Positions 5,689 to 7,038 of a stretch of DNA of 7,038 nt are shown piece by piece (the first letter of the stretch is position 1; each line of letters opens with the position of its first letter). Location: assembly GCA_964512045.1 (NCBI GenBank), contig CAZEJK010000262.1, forward strand, positions 1 to 7,038, in the 5' to 3' direction. Below the pieces are notes generated by a model, which was given only the letters and a program-made list of their open reading frames with translations, ran no database searches and had not been told where the DNA came from. This DNA is from CAZEJK01 sp964512045. Lineage in GTDB: Bacteria > Acidobacteriota > Thermoanaerobaculia > Thermoanaerobaculales > Sulfomarinibacteraceae. Position numbers and translations under genes: made by a program.

Positions 5689-6957
5689 ATGACCGTCCCC
5701 GCCACTGTCTGGTTGCGACAGGTTGCGGAGGCCGCGTTTCGCGATGCCGTCGCCGCGGTGCAGCCGCAGCAGGTGATCGCAGCGCTGGCGCCTCCAGCGA
5801 CGTGGTCGACGGGCCACACGATCGTGATCGCCGTCGGCAAGGCTGCACCGGGGCTCGCCGCGGCGTGGGTCGAGCGGCACCCCGGATGGGCGGACCATCT
5901 GCTGGTGGTCACGCCGCACCGCGTGCCGTCGCCGGAGGGGCTCGATGAGCGCCTCGTGCTCCGTGGGAGCCACCCGGTGCCCGACGAGGGCGGTCTGGCG
6001 GCTGCGGCAGCGCTCCGACGCCTGGTCACACCGTTGGGACCCGAAGACTCCCTGCTCGTGCTGCTGTCCGGCGGCGCCTCGGCGCTGCTGGCAGAGCCGA
6101 TCGCAGGCGTCTCTTTGGCCACCGTCCAGGCGGTCACTCGGGCTCTGCTCAACGCCGGGGCCCCGATCGAGGCGCTGAACACCGTCCGCCGTCATCTGCT
6201 GGTCCTGTCCGGCGGTGGCCTCGCTCGGCTGGCGGCGCCAGCCGCCGTGCACACCGCCGTCATCTCCGATGTTCTGACCGATCGGCTGTGTGACATCGGC
6301 TCCGGGCCCACCGTGGACCCGCCGGATGGGCCGGAGGATGCGCGGGATGTGCTGCAGCGCTGGGATATCGATGCTCCCGAGGTCGTGCGCGCCCTCGAGC
6401 GGCTCGCGAAGCCGGCATCGCTGACGTCTGCCCAACCGCCGGTGGTGCTCGCCAACAACCGCACGGCGGTCGCCGCGGCGTGTGCGAGCCTCGAGTCGGC
6501 CGGTGTGCAGACGCTGATGAGCAGCCGTCCGCTGACCGGCGAGGCTGCGGTCCTCGGCAGGGTGCTCGGCGCGCTGGGATGCGCACTTGGCGACCATACT
6601 CCGTCTGCCATGGTGTCGGGAGCGGAGACCACAGTGACCGTGCGCGGCGCCGGTCGCGGCGGTCGCAGCCAGGAGCTGGCGCTGGCGGCCGCAGGGGAGC
6701 TCGCCGGTCATCACGGACGCGTCGTGCTGGCGGCGGGCACCGACGGGGTCGACGGCGTCAGCGAGCACGCCGGTGCGATCGTCGATGGCGGGACGGCGGC
6801 CAGATGCGAGCGAGCCGGGGTCTCTGCGCGCGTTGCGTTGCAGCGCAACGACTCCGCGACCGCCATCGCTGCAGCGGGAGATGCCCTCACGACCGGTCCA
6901 ACTGGAACCAATGTGTGCGACCTGGTCGTGGTGGCGGCGGCGGGCCCTCGAGACTGA
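5689..6957 (+). CDS. Glycerate 2-kinase, DUF4147/MOFRL family
   Basis: A complete 422-residue cytosolic kinase predicted to phosphorylate D-glycerate to 2-phosphoglycerate with ATP, feeding lower glycolysis. The N-terminal DUF4147 domain (about 5-240) has VGKAAPGLAAAW (49-60, with K51), GSHPVPDEGG (93-102), LLSGGASALL (125-134), NTVRRHL (164-170), SDVLTDRL (193-200) and GSGPTVD (204-210). The C-terminal MOFRL domain (about 305-418) has GRGGRSQELALAAA (322-335, R326), GTDGVDG (350-356, D352) and TGPTGTNVCDLVVV (402-415). From memory, K51, R326 and D352 correspond to the catalytic K47, R325 and D351 of the Thermotoga maritima enzyme. The usual H-L-S-x-x-K-G-G-R-x-A segment here reads HLLVLSGGGLA (169-179), without its serine, lysine and arginine. 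The first codon is taken at 5689, after the ispH stop; an in-frame ATG at 5614 would overlap ispH by 29 bases. Length is typical. The exact substrate could be a related hydroxy acid. Confidence 0.9.
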   Translation: MTVPATVWLRQVAEAAFRDAVAAVQPQQVIAALAPPATWSTGHTIVIAVGKAAPGLAAAWVERHPGWADHLLVVTPHRVPSPEGLDERLVLRGSHPVPDEGGLAAAAALRRLVTPLGPEDSLLVLLSGGASALLAEPIAGVSLATVQAVTRALLNAGAPIEALNTVRRHLLVLSGGGLARLAAPAAVHTAVISDVLTDRLCDIGSGPTVDPPDGPEDARDVLQRWDIDAPEVVRALERLAKPASLTSAQPPVVLANNRTAVAAACASLESAGVQTLMSSRPLTGEAAVLGRVLGALGCALGDHTPSAMVSGAETTVTVRGAGRGGRSQELALAAAGELAGHHGRVVLAAGTDGVDGVSEHAGAIVDGGTAARCERAGVSARVALQRNDSATAIAAAGDALTTGPTGTNVCDLVVVAAAGPRD

Positions 6958-6978
6958 TCGCGCGGCCGACGGCTCGCG

Positions 6979-6984
6979 TATGAT
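6979..6984 (+). promoter_or_regulatory. Possible -10 element of the downstream gene
   Basis: TATGAT matches five of six -10 consensus bases and lies 20 bases before the ATG at 7005, which would give a very short leader that still contains the Shine-Dalgarno sequence. No convincing -35 hexamer is seen at the right distance. Confidence 0.3.
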
Positions 6985-7004
6985 GCCTCCCGAAGGAGAC
7001 GACA

Positions 7005-7038
7005 ATGCGACGGATCGGTGCGGCGGTGCTGGCCGGTG
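7005..7038 (+). CDS. Start of an unidentified gene, probably exported (3' end outside window)
   Basis: Only eleven codons are visible: MRRIGAAVLAG. The ATG is preceded by AAGGAGA (6993-6999) with a five-base spacer, and an in-frame TGA lies at 6981, so this is the first start after a stop. Two arginines followed by a hydrophobic stretch look like the beginning of a signal peptide or a membrane anchor. The gene lies 47 bp after the kinase stop on the same strand and may follow it in an operon. The function cannot be told from this fragment. Confidence 0.6.
   Translation, partial: MRRIGAAVLAG

Noticed and set aside
6958..7004. GC-rich inverted repeat after the kinase as a terminator
   Set aside because: The possible pairing (GCCG-A-CGGC) has no proper loop and no T-tract follows, so I see no terminator before the gene at 7005.
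5539..7005. Minus-strand open frame of 488 codons opposite the kinase
   Set aside because: It overlaps the well-supported ispH end and the entire kinase gene, and its product is arginine-, histidine- and proline-rich without known motifs.

Overview
This window is high-GC bacterial DNA holding three complete protein genes and two cut by the window edges. The large outer-membrane TonB-dependent receptor, with an N-terminal carboxypeptidase-regulatory-like domain, means the host is diderm. Oar-like receptors of this build, with a V-E-E-E-I-V-V-T-A linker and P-L-N-G-R-D-F plug motif, are especially abundant in Acidobacteriota, so an acidobacterial host is my best inference. No rRNA or other phylogenetic marker is present to confirm it.

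Layout. Positions 1-1524 (minus strand) hold a GT-C membrane glycosyltransferase of the PMT/ArnT type, starting at GTG and running off the left edge. Positions 1525-1619 hold a strong intrinsic terminator for the receptor gene and, next to it, a leaderless-type promoter for the glycosyltransferase. Positions 1620-4460 (minus) encode the receptor. Positions 4461-4760 are a divergent intergenic region with a good sigma70-type promoter towards the receptor, a weaker one towards ispH, a 12-bp palindrome inside the latter, and a hairpin that would cover the ispH ribosome binding site. Positions 4761-5642 (plus) encode IspH, the last enzyme of the MEP isoprenoid pathway. Positions 5689-6957 (plus) encode a glycerate 2-kinase of the DUF4147/MOFRL family. 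At 7005 a further plus-strand gene begins, apparently with a signal peptide, and is cut by the right edge.

How the genes relate. ispH and the kinase are co-directional and 46 bp apart with no terminator between them, so they may share a transcript, although the kinase has its own leaderless-type -10 element. Isoprenoid synthesis supplies polyprenyl phosphate, the lipid carrier for GT-C glycosyltransferases, but the two genes are separated and divergent, so this link is thematic only. The receptor has no TonB/ExbBD or enzyme partner in view, so its substrate is unknown.

I found no mobile element, CRISPR array, tRNA, rRNA or defence system. The points worth a second look are regulatory (divergent promoter region, RBS hairpin, leaderless starts) and enzymological (substitutions at conserved positions in IspH and in the kinase). 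I see no convincing undescribed multi-gene system.
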